From Acidisoma sp. PAMC 29798 (GTDB taxonomy: Bacteria; Pseudomonadota; Alphaproteobacteria; Acetobacterales; Acetobacteraceae): a stretch of DNA of 64,000 nt. The translations under genes and the position numbers were made by a program. Shown here in pieces: positions 45,738 to 54,060 of the stretch (position 1 is its first letter; each line of letters begins with the position of its first letter). Location: positions 1-64,000 of the forward strand of contig NZ_CP126994.1 in NCBI RefSeq assembly GCF_030252425.1, written 5' to 3'. A model generated the notes under the pieces. The model had not been told where the DNA came from. It saw nothing but the letters and a program-made list of their open reading frames with translations, and searched no databases.

Positions 45738-47993
45738 CTACGAGATCAACCGATCCAGCGTGATCGGAAACTCACGCACGCGCACGCCCGTCGCGTGCCA
45801 AACGGCGTTGGCAATCGCCGCTGCCGTTCCCGTGACGCCGATCTCACCTACGCCCTTGATGCCAAGCGCATTGACATGCGCATCGCGCTCCTCGACCAGA
45901 ATCGCTTCCAGCGACGGCACATCCGCATTCACCGGCACATGATACTCGGCGAGGTTCGGGTTCATGATGCGGCCGGACCGCTGGTCCGTGATGGCATTCT
46001 CATGCAAGGCGAAGGAGACTCCCCAGATCATGCCGCCATAATACTGGCTCTCCACCAACCTCGGATTGATGATCGTGCCGGCCGCGAAAGCGCCGACCAG
46101 ACGCGTGACGCGAATCTGGCCGAGATCGGGATCGACCTTGACCTCGGCGAAGACAGCGCCATGCGCATGCATGGCATAGGCGGCCATGGCGGCCGGGTCT
46201 GACGCGCCCGAGCCCTCACCATCGATTTCCGTGAGGCCGGCACGGACCAGGATGTCCGCGTAGCTTTCGCCCCGGCTTTCATCGTCGCGACGGGACAGGC
46301 GTCCGCCCCGTGCAATGACGCCGGTATTGCCGGCTCCGTATAGCGGCGACCGCTCATCGCCCATGGCGAGATCTGCCAGTTTGGCGATGACATCGGCGCC
46401 GGCGCTGTGGATCGCCATGCCAACGGTCGCCGTATGGGCGGACCCGCCGGCGATGCCGGCATCCGGCAGATCCGAACTGCCAGCCCGGAACTCGACCTGA
46501 TCGATGTCGAGGCCCAGCCCGTCGGCGGCGATCTGGGCGAAGGCGGTCCAGGCGCCCTGGCCCATGTCATGGGCGCCGCTTTCCATGATGCCGCTGCCGT
46601 CACTGCGCAAAACCGCGCGCGCCTGCGCCTGGAACATCAGCGCCGGGAAGGTCGCGGTGCCGACGCCCCATCCGACGAGCAGGCCGGCCTCGTCACGCAT
46701 CTGCCGGGGCGCCAACGGGCGGGACGCCCAGCCGAAGCGGGCCGCGCCCTGGGCGTAGCATTCCCGCAGCGCCTTGGAAGAGAAGGGCTTGCCGGACATC
46801 GGCTCCGTTTCGGCATAGTTCTTCAACCGGAAGTCCAGCGGGTCCATGCCGCAGGCCAGGGCCATTTCGTCCATCGCACTGTCCAGGGCGATGCTCCCCG
46901 TGGCCTCACCCGGCGCGCGCATGAACAGCGGTGTGCCGGTGTCGAGCCGGACGGCGTCATAGCGTGTCGCGATGGCCGGGCTCGCATAGAGGGTGTGGGT
47001 GACCCCGGCGGCAGGCTCGAAGAAATCATCGAAGGTGCTCGACGCCGTCTTCACGTGATGATCGATCGCGGTCAGGCTGCCGGCGCTGTCGGTGCCGAGG
47101 CGAATTGTCTGGCGCGTTGGGGCGCGGTGGCCGACCGGGCCGTACATCTGCTCGCGACGTAGTACGAGCTTGACGGGCCGGCCGACGAGACGCGCGGCCA
47201 TGATGCCCAGGATCTGCGGGCCGGAGATCATGCCCTTGGAGCCGAAGCCACCGCCGAGGAAGGGGCTGCGGATATGGATGTTCTCGCCGGGGATGCCGAA
47301 CAGGCCGGCGATGCGACCTTGCGCCATGGCGAGGCCCTGGCTGGGCGTATCGATCGACAGGGTATCGCCGTCCCAGGCCGCGACGATGGCATGCGGCTCC
47401 ATGGCGTTGTGATATTGCGCCGGCGTCTCATACGTCGCCTCGATCCGCTGCGACGCGGCCGTAAGGCCCGCTTCGACATCACCGTGATGTTCCTCGGGCG
47501 GGCTGCCGACGCCCACGGCCGGCGGGGTGATTTGCGTATTGGAATCGAGGCCGACGCGCGCCGGCTCGATATCGTAGCGGGGCGCCAGCAGTCGTGCGCC
47601 TTCGGTGGCGGCTTCCAGCGTTTCGGCAATCACCACGGCGATCGCCTGGTTGGCGTAGCGCACACCGTCATTCTGCAGAAGGTCGAGTCGGAACATGAAG
47701 GGATGCAGCTTCGCATCTGCATCCATCGCCAGCGGCGGGGCGTTCTCGGGCGTCATGACATCGACGACGCCGGGATGCGCCTTCGCCGCCGTGATATCCA
47801 GCCCGACCACTTTGCCACGGGCGATGCTGCTGACGGCCAGCACGGCGTAGAGCATGCCCGGCGGGTGATTATCCGCCGCATACCGCGCCGCGCCGGTCAC
47901 CTTCAGCACACCCTCCCGCCGGGTCATGGGCTGGCCGATGTTGGAGCCATGGCGCTGATGCGCGGGCGCCTGGGTCAGTGTGATCTCAGGCAT
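45738..47993 (-). CDS. Molybdenum aldehyde oxidoreductase, large (molybdopterin-binding) subunit
   Basis: Large subunit of a xanthine-oxidase-family enzyme, 751 residues, PaoC-like in length. Family marks: GAARYAADN at the start, the Mo-cofactor loops with GGGFGSKGM and GESYADILVRAGL, and the catalytic base Glu near the C-terminus in KGVGEIGVTGTA. It oxidises aldehydes to acids using water; E. coli PaoABC prefers aromatic aldehydes. The ATG at 47993 overlaps the FAD subunit gene by eight bases; the longer frame to 48143 is a shadow. A XdhC/PaoD-type maturation factor is not in the window. Confidence 0.9.
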   Translation of the reverse strand: MPEITLTQAPAHQRHGSNIGQPMTRREGVLKVTGAARYAADNHPPGMLYAVLAVSSIARGKVVGLDITAAKAHPGVVDVMTPENAPPLAMDADAKLHPFMFRLDLLQNDGVRYANQAIAVVIAETLEAATEGARLLAPRYDIEPARVGLDSNTQITPPAVGVGSPPEEHHGDVEAGLTAASQRIEATYETPAQYHNAMEPHAIVAAWDGDTLSIDTPSQGLAMAQGRIAGLFGIPGENIHIRSPFLGGGFGSKGMISGPQILGIMAARLVGRPVKLVLRREQMYGPVGHRAPTRQTIRLGTDSAGSLTAIDHHVKTASSTFDDFFEPAAGVTHTLYASPAIATRYDAVRLDTGTPLFMRAPGEATGSIALDSAMDEMALACGMDPLDFRLKNYAETEPMSGKPFSSKALRECYAQGAARFGWASRPLAPRQMRDEAGLLVGWGVGTATFPALMFQAQARAVLRSDGSGIMESGAHDMGQGAWTAFAQIAADGLGLDIDQVEFRAGSSDLPDAGIAGGSAHTATVGMAIHSAGADVIAKLADLAMGDERSPLYGAGNTGVIARGGRLSRRDDESRGESYADILVRAGLTEIDGEGSGASDPAAMAAYAMHAHGAVFAEVKVDPDLGQIRVTRLVGAFAAGTIINPRLVESQYYGGMIWGVSFALHENAITDQRSGRIMNPNLAEYHVPVNADVPSLEAILVEERDAHVNALGIKGVGEIGVTGTAAAIANAVWHATGVRVREFPITLDRLIS

Positions 47994-49044
47994 GGAGATG
48001 GACTCCCGGAATGGAGGCAAAGGGGGAGGCGGGCAGGGCCGAGACGCGATCCGGCGTGCCAGCCGCCGCGAGCGTGCAGGCGCGGATAATGATGCGGCGC
48101 GCCAGTTCGATCTTGAAGGCGTTGTCGCCGGATGGTTTCGCATCCGCCAGGGCGATCTCGGCTGCGCGGCGGAAGCTCTCCGGTCCTGACACGGCGCCGG
48201 CCAGCGAGTCCTCAGCCGCCCAAGCGCGCCAGGGTTTCATCGCGACACTGCCGAGTGCCAATCGCGCCGCGATGATGCGGTCCCCGTCGAGGTGCAAAGC
48301 GGCTGCGGCGGAGACAACCGCGAAGGCGTAGGATGTGCGGTCTCGTACCTTGAGGTAGCGAGTATGTTTGGCGAAGCGCGCAGCTTCCGCCGGCAGCCGC
48401 ACCGCCACGATCATGTCGCCGGGCGCGAGTACGGTTTCAACGTCGGGTGTGATGCCGGGCAGGCGATGAAAGGCTTCCAGCGGCACCTCACGGTGGCCGG
48501 TCTGTCCTTCGATCTCCACGACGGCATCGAGAGCGACCAGAGGCACGCAGAAATCGGACGGATGCGTCGCAATGCAGCTCTCGCTCCATCCCAATACGGC
48601 GTGCAAGCGCGTGTCACCGCCGCGCGCCTCGCACCCCGCGCCCGGGTCGCGTTTGTTGCAGGCGCTGGCGACGTCATAGAAATAGGCACACCGGGTTCGT
48701 TGCAGCAGGTTGCCGCCGACCGTCGCCGCATTGCGAAGCTGGGCGGAGGCGCCGGACAGCAGCGCTTCCGCAACCGAGGGGAAGCTGCGGGCAAACGCCG
48801 CGTCATGGGCAAGATCGGCATTACGCACGAGGGCGCCGATCCGCACGCTGCCATCGCCAAGGGTCTCGATCCGATCGAGACCCGGAAGATGCGTGACATC
48901 GACGAGACGATCTGGGCCGATGACGCCGCCCTTCATCAAATCGACCAGATTGGTGCCGGCGGCGAGATAGGCGGCGCCGGGCATCGACGCGGCGGCCACC
49001 GCGTCCTGAACCGTCTTTGGCCGGATGTATTCGAAGCTCTTCAT
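47986..49044 (-). CDS. Molybdenum aldehyde oxidoreductase, FAD subunit (4Fe-4S type)
   Basis: Medium FAD-binding subunit, 352 residues. The FAD loops are AAGTNLVDLMKGG and ATVGGNLLQRTRC. After this comes an insertion rich in Cys (RCAYFYDVASACNKRDPGAGC, then SESCIATHPSD). This insertion is characteristic of PaoB/4-hydroxybenzoyl-CoA-reductase-like subunits that carry an extra [4Fe-4S] cluster. The start ATG at 49044 overlaps the TGA of the small subunit by four bases. Confidence 0.9.
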   Translation of the reverse strand: MKSFEYIRPKTVQDAVAAASMPGAAYLAAGTNLVDLMKGGVIGPDRLVDVTHLPGLDRIETLGDGSVRIGALVRNADLAHDAAFARSFPSVAEALLSGASAQLRNAATVGGNLLQRTRCAYFYDVASACNKRDPGAGCEARGGDTRLHAVLGWSESCIATHPSDFCVPLVALDAVVEIEGQTGHREVPLEAFHRLPGITPDVETVLAPGDMIVAVRLPAEAARFAKHTRYLKVRDRTSYAFAVVSAAAALHLDGDRIIAARLALGSVAMKPWRAWAAEDSLAGAVSGPESFRRAAEIALADAKPSGDNAFKIELARRIIIRACTLAAAGTPDRVSALPASPFASIPGVHLHA

Positions 49045-49538
49045 GCGACCAGCTTTCGCTCGGCGTTGGCCATATGTGCCTGGGCCTCCAGGATCGCCTC
49101 GGTGATGCCGGCATAGGCGCCGCAGCGACACAGATTGCCGCTCATGCCTTCGCGCACCCGCTCGGCATCGTCACCGGCCTGGCCTTCCTCGATCAGACCG
49201 ATCGCGCTCATGATCTGGCCGGGGGTACAGAAGCCGCACTGAAACCCGTCATGCGCGATGAAGGCGGCTTGCACCGCATGGAGGTCGGGCCCGTTCGCCA
49301 CACCCTCGATGGTGCGCACATCGGCGCCGTCCAAACTGATGGCGAGCGCGAGACAGGAATTCGTGCGCCGTCCATCGAGAATGACCGTGCAGGCCCCGCA
49401 TTGGCCGCGATCGCACCCCTTTTTGGTGCCGGTCAGCTCCAGGCGTTCGCGAAGCAGATCGAGGAGGGTGACCCGAGGGTCGTCCAGGGCGAGCATCCGC
49501 TCGACGCCATTGATGGTGAGGGTGATCGAGAGGCTCAT
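49041..49538 (-). CDS. Molybdenum aldehyde oxidoreductase, 2Fe-2S subunit
   Basis: Small iron-sulfur subunit, 165 residues. The plant-type cluster is CDRGQCGACT with a further Cys in TNSCLAL; the second cluster uses QCGFCTPGQ and NLCRCGAY. The ATG at 49538 has GGAG six bases before it. Unlike E. coli PaoA, no Tat signal peptide precedes the fold, so the complex is expected to be cytoplasmic. First gene of the three-gene operon; its promoter contains the TetR-type palindrome at 49580-49596. Confidence 0.92.
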   Translation of the reverse strand: MSLSITLTINGVERMLALDDPRVTLLDLLRERLELTGTKKGCDRGQCGACTVILDGRRTNSCLALAISLDGADVRTIEGVANGPDLHAVQAAFIAHDGFQCGFCTPGQIMSAIGLIEEGQAGDDAERVREGMSGNLCRCGAYAGITEAILEAQAHMANAERKLVA

Positions 49539-49579
49539 GCGCGGCTCCAATCAGAGCTATTGAGAGGCATCACTGTTAT

Positions 49580-49596
49580 ACGGAGGATGCCTCCGT
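49580..49596 (-). promoter_or_regulatory. TetR-type operator inside the aldehyde oxidoreductase promoter
   Basis: ACGGAGG-ATG-CCTCCGT, a perfect 7-bp palindrome. On the minus strand it exactly fills the spacer between TTGCAA (49603-49598) and TATAAC (49580-49575), a -35/-10 pair with 17 bp between them, 37 bases upstream of the small-subunit start codon. The same palindrome occurs at 53416-53432 beside tetR, so repression by that TetR is very likely. Confidence 0.75.
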
Positions 49597-49724
49597 TTTG
49601 CAATCGGGGGCTGCCTGATCCGTTGAAGATTGGAGCGGCGCAAATCGAACGCAAGCCCATTGCCGAAATCCGCGTTACGCCGCAGTTGAGAGAAAACGCC
49701 GGATCTGAAAAAGGACACACGTCG

Positions 49725-51377
49725 ATGGCCGCTCATGTCAGTCCCCTCGCCGGGAAGCCGCTGCCCGCGCATCTCCTTGTCAATCTGCCCCGCTTGGTGA
49801 CGGCCTATTACGCCCATCGGCCGGACCCCGCGATTGCCACGCAGCGCGTGGCCTTCGGCACATCCGGCCATCGCGGGTCCGCCTTCGACCATTCCTTCAA
49901 CGAGGCGCATATCCTCGCGATCAGCCAGGCGATCTGCAGTTACCGTGCAAGCGAGGGGATCGACGGCCCGCTGTTCATCGGCATCGACACGCATGCTTTG
50001 TCCGAGGCGGCACTCGCCTCCGCCATCGAGGTTTTCGCCGCCAATGACGTGGAGGTGATGATCGATGAGACAGGTGGCTATACGCCGACGCCGGTGATTT
50101 CCCATGCGATCCTGACGTACAACAAGGGCCGCACGAGCGGTCTGGCGGACGGCGTTGTCATCACACCGTCACACAACCCGCCTGAGGACGGCGGGTTCAA
50201 ATACAATCCGCCCTCCGGTGGTCCGGCCGATACCAAGGCGACCGGCACGATTGCGCGCCTGGCCAATACGCTGCTCGAAAACGATCTGTCGGGTTTGAAG
50301 CGCATTCCCTATGACCGGGCGCTGAAATCGCCTTGCGTTCATCGCTATGACTATGTCGGACCCTATGTCGCCGATCTGGCGAATGTCATCGACATGGAGG
50401 CGATCCGATCTTCCGGCGTTAAAATCGGCATCGATCCGCTGGGCGGCGCTAGTGTCGGGTATTGGGGCCCGATCATCGAAACATACGGCATCGCCGCGAC
50501 GATCACGAATGATGTCGTGGATCCGACGTTTCGCTTCATGCCCGCCGATTGGGACGGCAAGATCCGTATGGATTGCTCATCGCCCTATGCCATGGCGCAG
50601 CTGATTGCCATGCGGGACGATTTCGACGTCGCCTTCGCCAATGATACTGATGCGGATCGCCATGGCATCGTCAGTGGTGCGACCGGGCTGATGAAGCCGA
50701 ACCAGTTCCTCGCTGCCTCGATCGGCTATCTGTTCGGCCATCGCCCCGCTTGGGGCAAGGCGTGCGGCATCGGCAAGACCATCGTCAGCAGCAGTATGAT
50801 CGATCGCGTGGCACAGAGCATCGACCGGCCGATGGTCGAAGTGCCTGTCGGATTCAAATGGTTCGTCGATGGGCTGTTGGAGGGTTCGCTGGGTTTCGGT
50901 GGTGAGGAGAGTGCCGGCGCGTCCTTCTTGCGGCGCGACGGCACGACATGGACGACGGATAAGGACGGCCTCATTCTCGGGTTGCTCGCGGCCGAGATCA
51001 CCGCTTGCACGCAGAAGACCCCCGCCGCGCTGTATGACGGTTTCACACAGGCGCTCGGTGTTTCCCATTATGAGCGGACGGATGCGCCGGCCAATGCGGA
51101 GCAGAAGAAAAAGCTGTCCGCGTTGACGCCGGAGCAGCTGCCGATGACGGAACTGGCGGGGGAGCCGGTTCTGGCCAAGCTCACCACCGCGCCGGGCAAT
51201 GGCGCTGCCTTCGGCGGTGTGAAAGTCGTGACGGAAAGTGGCTGGTTTGCCGTGCGTCCTTCCGGGACGGAAGACGTGTACAAGATCTATGCTGAAAGTT
51301 TTCAGGATGAGGCGCATCTGAAGCGGATTCAGCAGGAAGCGCAGGACGGGATCGGCAAGGCGCTGGGGAGCTTGTAA
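49725..51377 (+). CDS. pgm: Phosphoglucomutase (alpha-D-glucose phosphate-specific)
   Basis: Interconverts glucose 1-phosphate and glucose 6-phosphate; cytoplasmic, 550 residues, normal for the E. coli-type Pgm. The phosphoserine loop is TPSHNPPEDGG (Ser149), the Mg2+ loop is NDTDADRHG, the sugar-binding loop GFGGEESAG and the phosphate-binding tail PSGTEDVYKIY. The ATG at 49725 has AAGGA upstream; the long in-frame extension crosses the divergent oxidoreductase operon and is rejected. It ends at a bidirectional terminator. Confidence 0.95.
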   Translation: MAAHVSPLAGKPLPAHLLVNLPRLVTAYYAHRPDPAIATQRVAFGTSGHRGSAFDHSFNEAHILAISQAICSYRASEGIDGPLFIGIDTHALSEAALASAIEVFAANDVEVMIDETGGYTPTPVISHAILTYNKGRTSGLADGVVITPSHNPPEDGGFKYNPPSGGPADTKATGTIARLANTLLENDLSGLKRIPYDRALKSPCVHRYDYVGPYVADLANVIDMEAIRSSGVKIGIDPLGGASVGYWGPIIETYGIAATITNDVVDPTFRFMPADWDGKIRMDCSSPYAMAQLIAMRDDFDVAFANDTDADRHGIVSGATGLMKPNQFLAASIGYLFGHRPAWGKACGIGKTIVSSSMIDRVAQSIDRPMVEVPVGFKWFVDGLLEGSLGFGGEESAGASFLRRDGTTWTTDKDGLILGLLAAEITACTQKTPAALYDGFTQALGVSHYERTDAPANAEQKKKLSALTPEQLPMTELAGEPVLAKLTTAPGNGAAFGGVKVVTESGWFAVRPSGTEDVYKIYAESFQDEAHLKRIQQEAQDGIGKALGSL

Positions 51378-51401
51378 GCGAGCCTCGTCCTTGTCCACTA
51401 T

Positions 51402-51432
51402 CGTCATCCCCGGACTTGATCCGGGGATGACG
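51402..51432. terminator. Bidirectional hairpin terminator
   Basis: CGTCATCCCCGGA-CTTGA-TCCGGGGATGACG is a perfect 13-bp stem between the convergent pgm and SDR genes. This arm type (GTCATCCCCGGACTTGATCC) is a widespread alphaproteobacterial intergenic element and also serves as terminator. Confidence 0.8.
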
Positions 51433-51443
51433 ATGTTCTTGAA

Positions 51444-52199
51444 TCAATACGTCGCGCGGCCGCCCGACACGTCAAACACCGCACCCGTGCTGAACGAACA
51501 TTCGCTGCTCGCCAGCCAACAAACGAGCGATGACACCTCATCGATGCCGCCGAAACGGCCGATGGGAATCTTCGACAGCATGAAGTCGATATGCTCTTGC
51601 GACATCTGGTCGAAAATCGCGGTGCGTACCGCCGCCGGTGTGACGCAGTTCACGCGGATTTCCGTCTTGGCCAATTCCTTGCCGAGCGATTTCGTCAATC
51701 CGATCACGCCCGCCTTGGACGTGCTATAGGCGGAAGCGTTGGGATTGCCTTCCTTGCCGGCGACGGAGGCGATGTTGACAATACGACCGTAGCCGTTCGC
51801 TACCATGAAGGGCACGGCGAATTTGTTGCAGTAGAAGATACCGTTGAGATTGACGTCGATGACGCGGCGCCAATCCTCGACTGGATAGTCGGCGAGCGGC
51901 ACATTCGGCCCGGTGATGCCGGCGCTGCAGACGAGAACATCGATCTTGCCAAGCGCCGCCACGGTCGCCTGCACCGCGTCCGCGACCTGATCGGCGTCCG
52001 CGATGTCGAGCCTGTGGATATGGGCGGCGCCGATTTCGGATTGCGCTGCGGCAAGGCGGTCGGCGTCACGGTCCCACAGGCTGACTGTGCCACCTTCCCG
52101 CGTGATCCGCGCTGCGACATCAAGCCCGATGCCGGCCGCACCCCCCGTCACGATCGCGATCTGGCCTGCGAAGCGGTCCGTGAAGGTGCGTGCGGTCAT
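51444..52199 (-). CDS. SDR-family oxidoreductase
   Basis: Classical short-chain dehydrogenase, 251 residues. Cofactor loop TGGAAGIG at about residue 19, an Asp after the second strand (LWDRDAD) that favours NAD, the NAG-type motif as CSAGITG, catalytic Ser in NIASVAG and Tyr-x3-Lys as YSTSK. Likely a 3-oxoacyl- or sugar-alcohol dehydrogenase. It lies 138 bases downstream of the second SDR, separated by a REP-like repeat, so probably only partly co-transcribed. Confidence 0.9.
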   Translation of the reverse strand: MTARTFTDRFAGQIAIVTGGAAGIGLDVAARITREGGTVSLWDRDADRLAAAQSEIGAAHIHRLDIADADQVADAVQATVAALGKIDVLVCSAGITGPNVPLADYPVEDWRRVIDVNLNGIFYCNKFAVPFMVANGYGRIVNIASVAGKEGNPNASAYSTSKAGVIGLTKSLGKELAKTEIRVNCVTPAAVRTAIFDQMSQEHIDFMLSKIPIGRFGGIDEVSSLVCWLASSECSFSTGAVFDVSGGRATY

Positions 52200-52243
52200 C
52201 TGGGAGTCGTTCCTGAATCGATCTTATGATGCACGGCGCGATT

Positions 52244-52317
52244 GGTGGAATACGCTGCGCTTTTCCACCCTACATATGCACGAATTGGTAGAGCGGAAAA
52301 GCGCAGCCCACTCCGCC
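52244..52317. repeat. Dispersed REP-like inverted repeat, copy 4 (two arms)
   Basis: Left arm GGTGGAATACGCTGCGCTTT and right arm (AGAG)CGGAAAAGCGCAGC enclose an AT-richer loop. Same family as 13047-13117; the outer parts of the arms have diverged. It lies between two same-direction SDR genes. Confidence 0.75.
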
Positions 52318-52337
52318 AAGCGACGACGCTTTCCGAT

Positions 52338-53297
52338 CTAGAACTGCTCGCCGACCATCTGCTCGCTTTTCGCCCAAAGCGCGCGGGCGCGATCGGGGTC
52401 GAGCGCATAGGAGCGGATGCCGACAAGATCGGTGCCTTCGCTCGGTTCCGCCACATGGCAGTCCTCGCAATAGAGGCCACCGACTTCATCGGCTGAGGCG
52501 ACGATGCCACTCCAGACCGAGGTCGCGGCGCCCTGCGGGATGGTTTTGAAGGCGAAGGGCGGTTTGCCCGCCGCCGCATTGGCCGCGTTGATCCCGTCCA
52601 GCATGACCTGGAAATGCGCGGGGTTCATGTGGCGGCCGAGTTCCGTGCGAATGCCGCCGGGATGAACGGCCGTGGCCCGCACGCCGTGCGCCTTGTGCCG
52701 GCGATCGAACTCGACCGCGAACAGGATATTGGCGGTCTTCGAGCGGCCATAGGCCCCGAACTCGGTATACTCCGTGTGCTCGAAATTCGGATCCTCAAGA
52801 TCGACGTCTGAAAAGCGATGGCCGGCGGAGGCCAGGTTGACCAGACGCGCACCGGGCGTCATCAGCGTGGCGATGCGATTGACTAAAACGAAGTGGCCGA
52901 GGTGATTGGTCCCGAACTGAGTCTCGAAGCCATCGGCGGTCTGACCCTTCGGGCAGGCCATGACGCCGGCATTGGCAATGATCAGATCGAAGGGCCGCCC
53001 ATCGGCGACCAAGGCGTCCGCGCAGGCGCGCACACTGGCCAGCGACGCCAGATCAAGCTCCACCAGTTCCAATCCGCCGCCCGGTGCCGCCTGGGCGCGT
53101 ACCAGCTCGGTCGCGCCCCTGGCCTTGTCCAGGTTCCGCGCGGCGCCCACAACCTGGGCCCCGTGGGCCGCCAGGGTGCGGGCGGTTTCAACGCCGAGCC
53201 CGGCCGAAACGCCCGTGACAAGAATGCGCTTGCCGGTCAAATCCACGCCGGCGAGCACCTCGTCCGTCGTCGATGTCGCTCCAAATGCGTCCGCCAT
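52338..53297 (-). CDS. SDR-family oxidoreductase (retinol-dehydrogenase-like)
   Basis: Short-chain dehydrogenase of the retinol/WW-domain-oxidoreductase-like group, 319 residues. Cofactor loop VTGVSAGLGVETA with Arg shortly after (GAARN), suggesting NADP; then IIANAGVMACP, catalytic Ser in NLASAGHRF and Tyr-x3-Lys as YGRSK. It is divergent from tetR and its promoter carries the TetR palindrome. It may interconvert an alcohol and an aldehyde, the aldehyde being a substrate for the molybdenum enzyme under the same operator; this link is inference. Confidence 0.9.
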   Translation of the reverse strand: MADAFGATSTTDEVLAGVDLTGKRILVTGVSAGLGVETARTLAAHGAQVVGAARNLDKARGATELVRAQAAPGGGLELVELDLASLASVRACADALVADGRPFDLIIANAGVMACPKGQTADGFETQFGTNHLGHFVLVNRIATLMTPGARLVNLASAGHRFSDVDLEDPNFEHTEYTEFGAYGRSKTANILFAVEFDRRHKAHGVRATAVHPGGIRTELGRHMNPAHFQVMLDGINAANAAAGKPPFAFKTIPQGAATSVWSGIVASADEVGGLYCEDCHVAEPSEGTDLVGIRSYALDPDRARALWAKSEQMVGEQF

Positions 53298-53391
53298 GAT
53301 GGTGTCCTCGCGTCTTACTTATTGAAGATCGGGCCTCTGTCCGGTGCCGAGGGTCGCTTCGTCATTGCAAAGCGCATGGCGCGGCCTGTAA

Positions 53392-53432
53392 ACGGAGGGC
53401 GTCTCCGATTTATATACGGAGGTATCCTCCGT
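53392..53432. promoter_or_regulatory. Two TetR operators in the tetR-SDR divergent promoter
   Basis: The main site, ACGGAGG-TAT-CCTCCGT (53416-53432), fills the 17-bp spacer between TTGTTA (53439-53434) and TATATA (53416-53411) on the minus strand, the promoter of the SDR gene. A second, imperfect site, ACGGAGG-GCG-TCTCCGA (53392-53408), lies 24 bp further along and covers the start region of the same promoter. The site lies 14 bases upstream of the tetR start codon, so tetR is autoregulated. Confidence 0.75.
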
Positions 53433-53446
53433 TTAACAAGGGGCGA

Positions 53447-54046
53447 GTGACGGTGAGCGTCGAGTCCAAGGGTCCCGACCCTGTCCGCAAGCCACGCGCG
53501 GATGCGCGGCGCAACCGCGAACGGCTGCTCGAAGTCGCGAAACGCGCCTTTGCCGATGTCGGGCCGGATGTCAGCCTCGATGAAATCGCCCGCCGGGCGG
53601 ACGTGGGAATTGGCACGCTGTATCGGCATTTCCCGACCCGCACCGCGATCGTTGAGGCGGTGTACCGGCGCGAAGTTCAGCAATTGGCGGAAGCCGCCAC
53701 GCGCCTGGTGGAAACGGTGCCGCCCGGCGACGCCCTTCACGCATGGATGCGGCTGTTCATCGACTATGTCGCGACCAAGAAGGTCATTGTGCCGGCACTC
53801 GCCACCATCGTCGGGGGATGGTCCGAACTCTATGCCGCCTCCACGGTCCTGATCACCGGCGCCATGTCGCTCTTGGTGGATCGGGCAGTGGCTGGCGGCG
53901 CCATCCGGCCTGTCGATCCCCTCGATCTGCTGCGCGCCGTGGTCGGCTTCACCACCATAGAGACCGGTCAGGATTGGGTGGCCAGCGCGCGACGTTTGAT
54001 CGATATCCTGATGGACGGGCTGCGGCTGCCGCCTCCGGGCGCTTGA
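53447..54046 (+). CDS. TetR-family transcriptional repressor
   Basis: TetR repressor, 199 residues. The N-terminal helix-turn-helix covers about residues 25-70 (LLEVAKRAFADVGPDVSLDE, then RRADVGIGTLYRHFPTR), followed by an all-helical ligand domain. The GTG start at 53447 has AAGGGG upstream. The chorismatase gene follows after 14 bases. Likely operators are ACGGAGG-N3-CCTCCGT at 53416 and, 3.8 kb away, at 49580. The ligand is unknown, presumably an aromatic or aldehyde compound handled by the regulated enzymes. Confidence 0.93.
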   Translation: MTVSVESKGPDPVRKPRADARRNRERLLEVAKRAFADVGPDVSLDEIARRADVGIGTLYRHFPTRTAIVEAVYRREVQQLAEAATRLVETVPPGDALHAWMRLFIDYVATKKVIVPALATIVGGWSELYAASTVLITGAMSLLVDRAVAGGAIRPVDPLDLLRAVVGFTTIETGQDWVASARRLIDILMDGLRLPPPGA

Positions 54047-54060
54047 GGAGGGTCATCAGC

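Noticed and set aside
49017-49724. N-terminal extension of the phosphoglucomutase frame
   Set aside because: Crosses the divergent iron-sulfur subunit gene and its promoter; Pgm homology begins at 49725.
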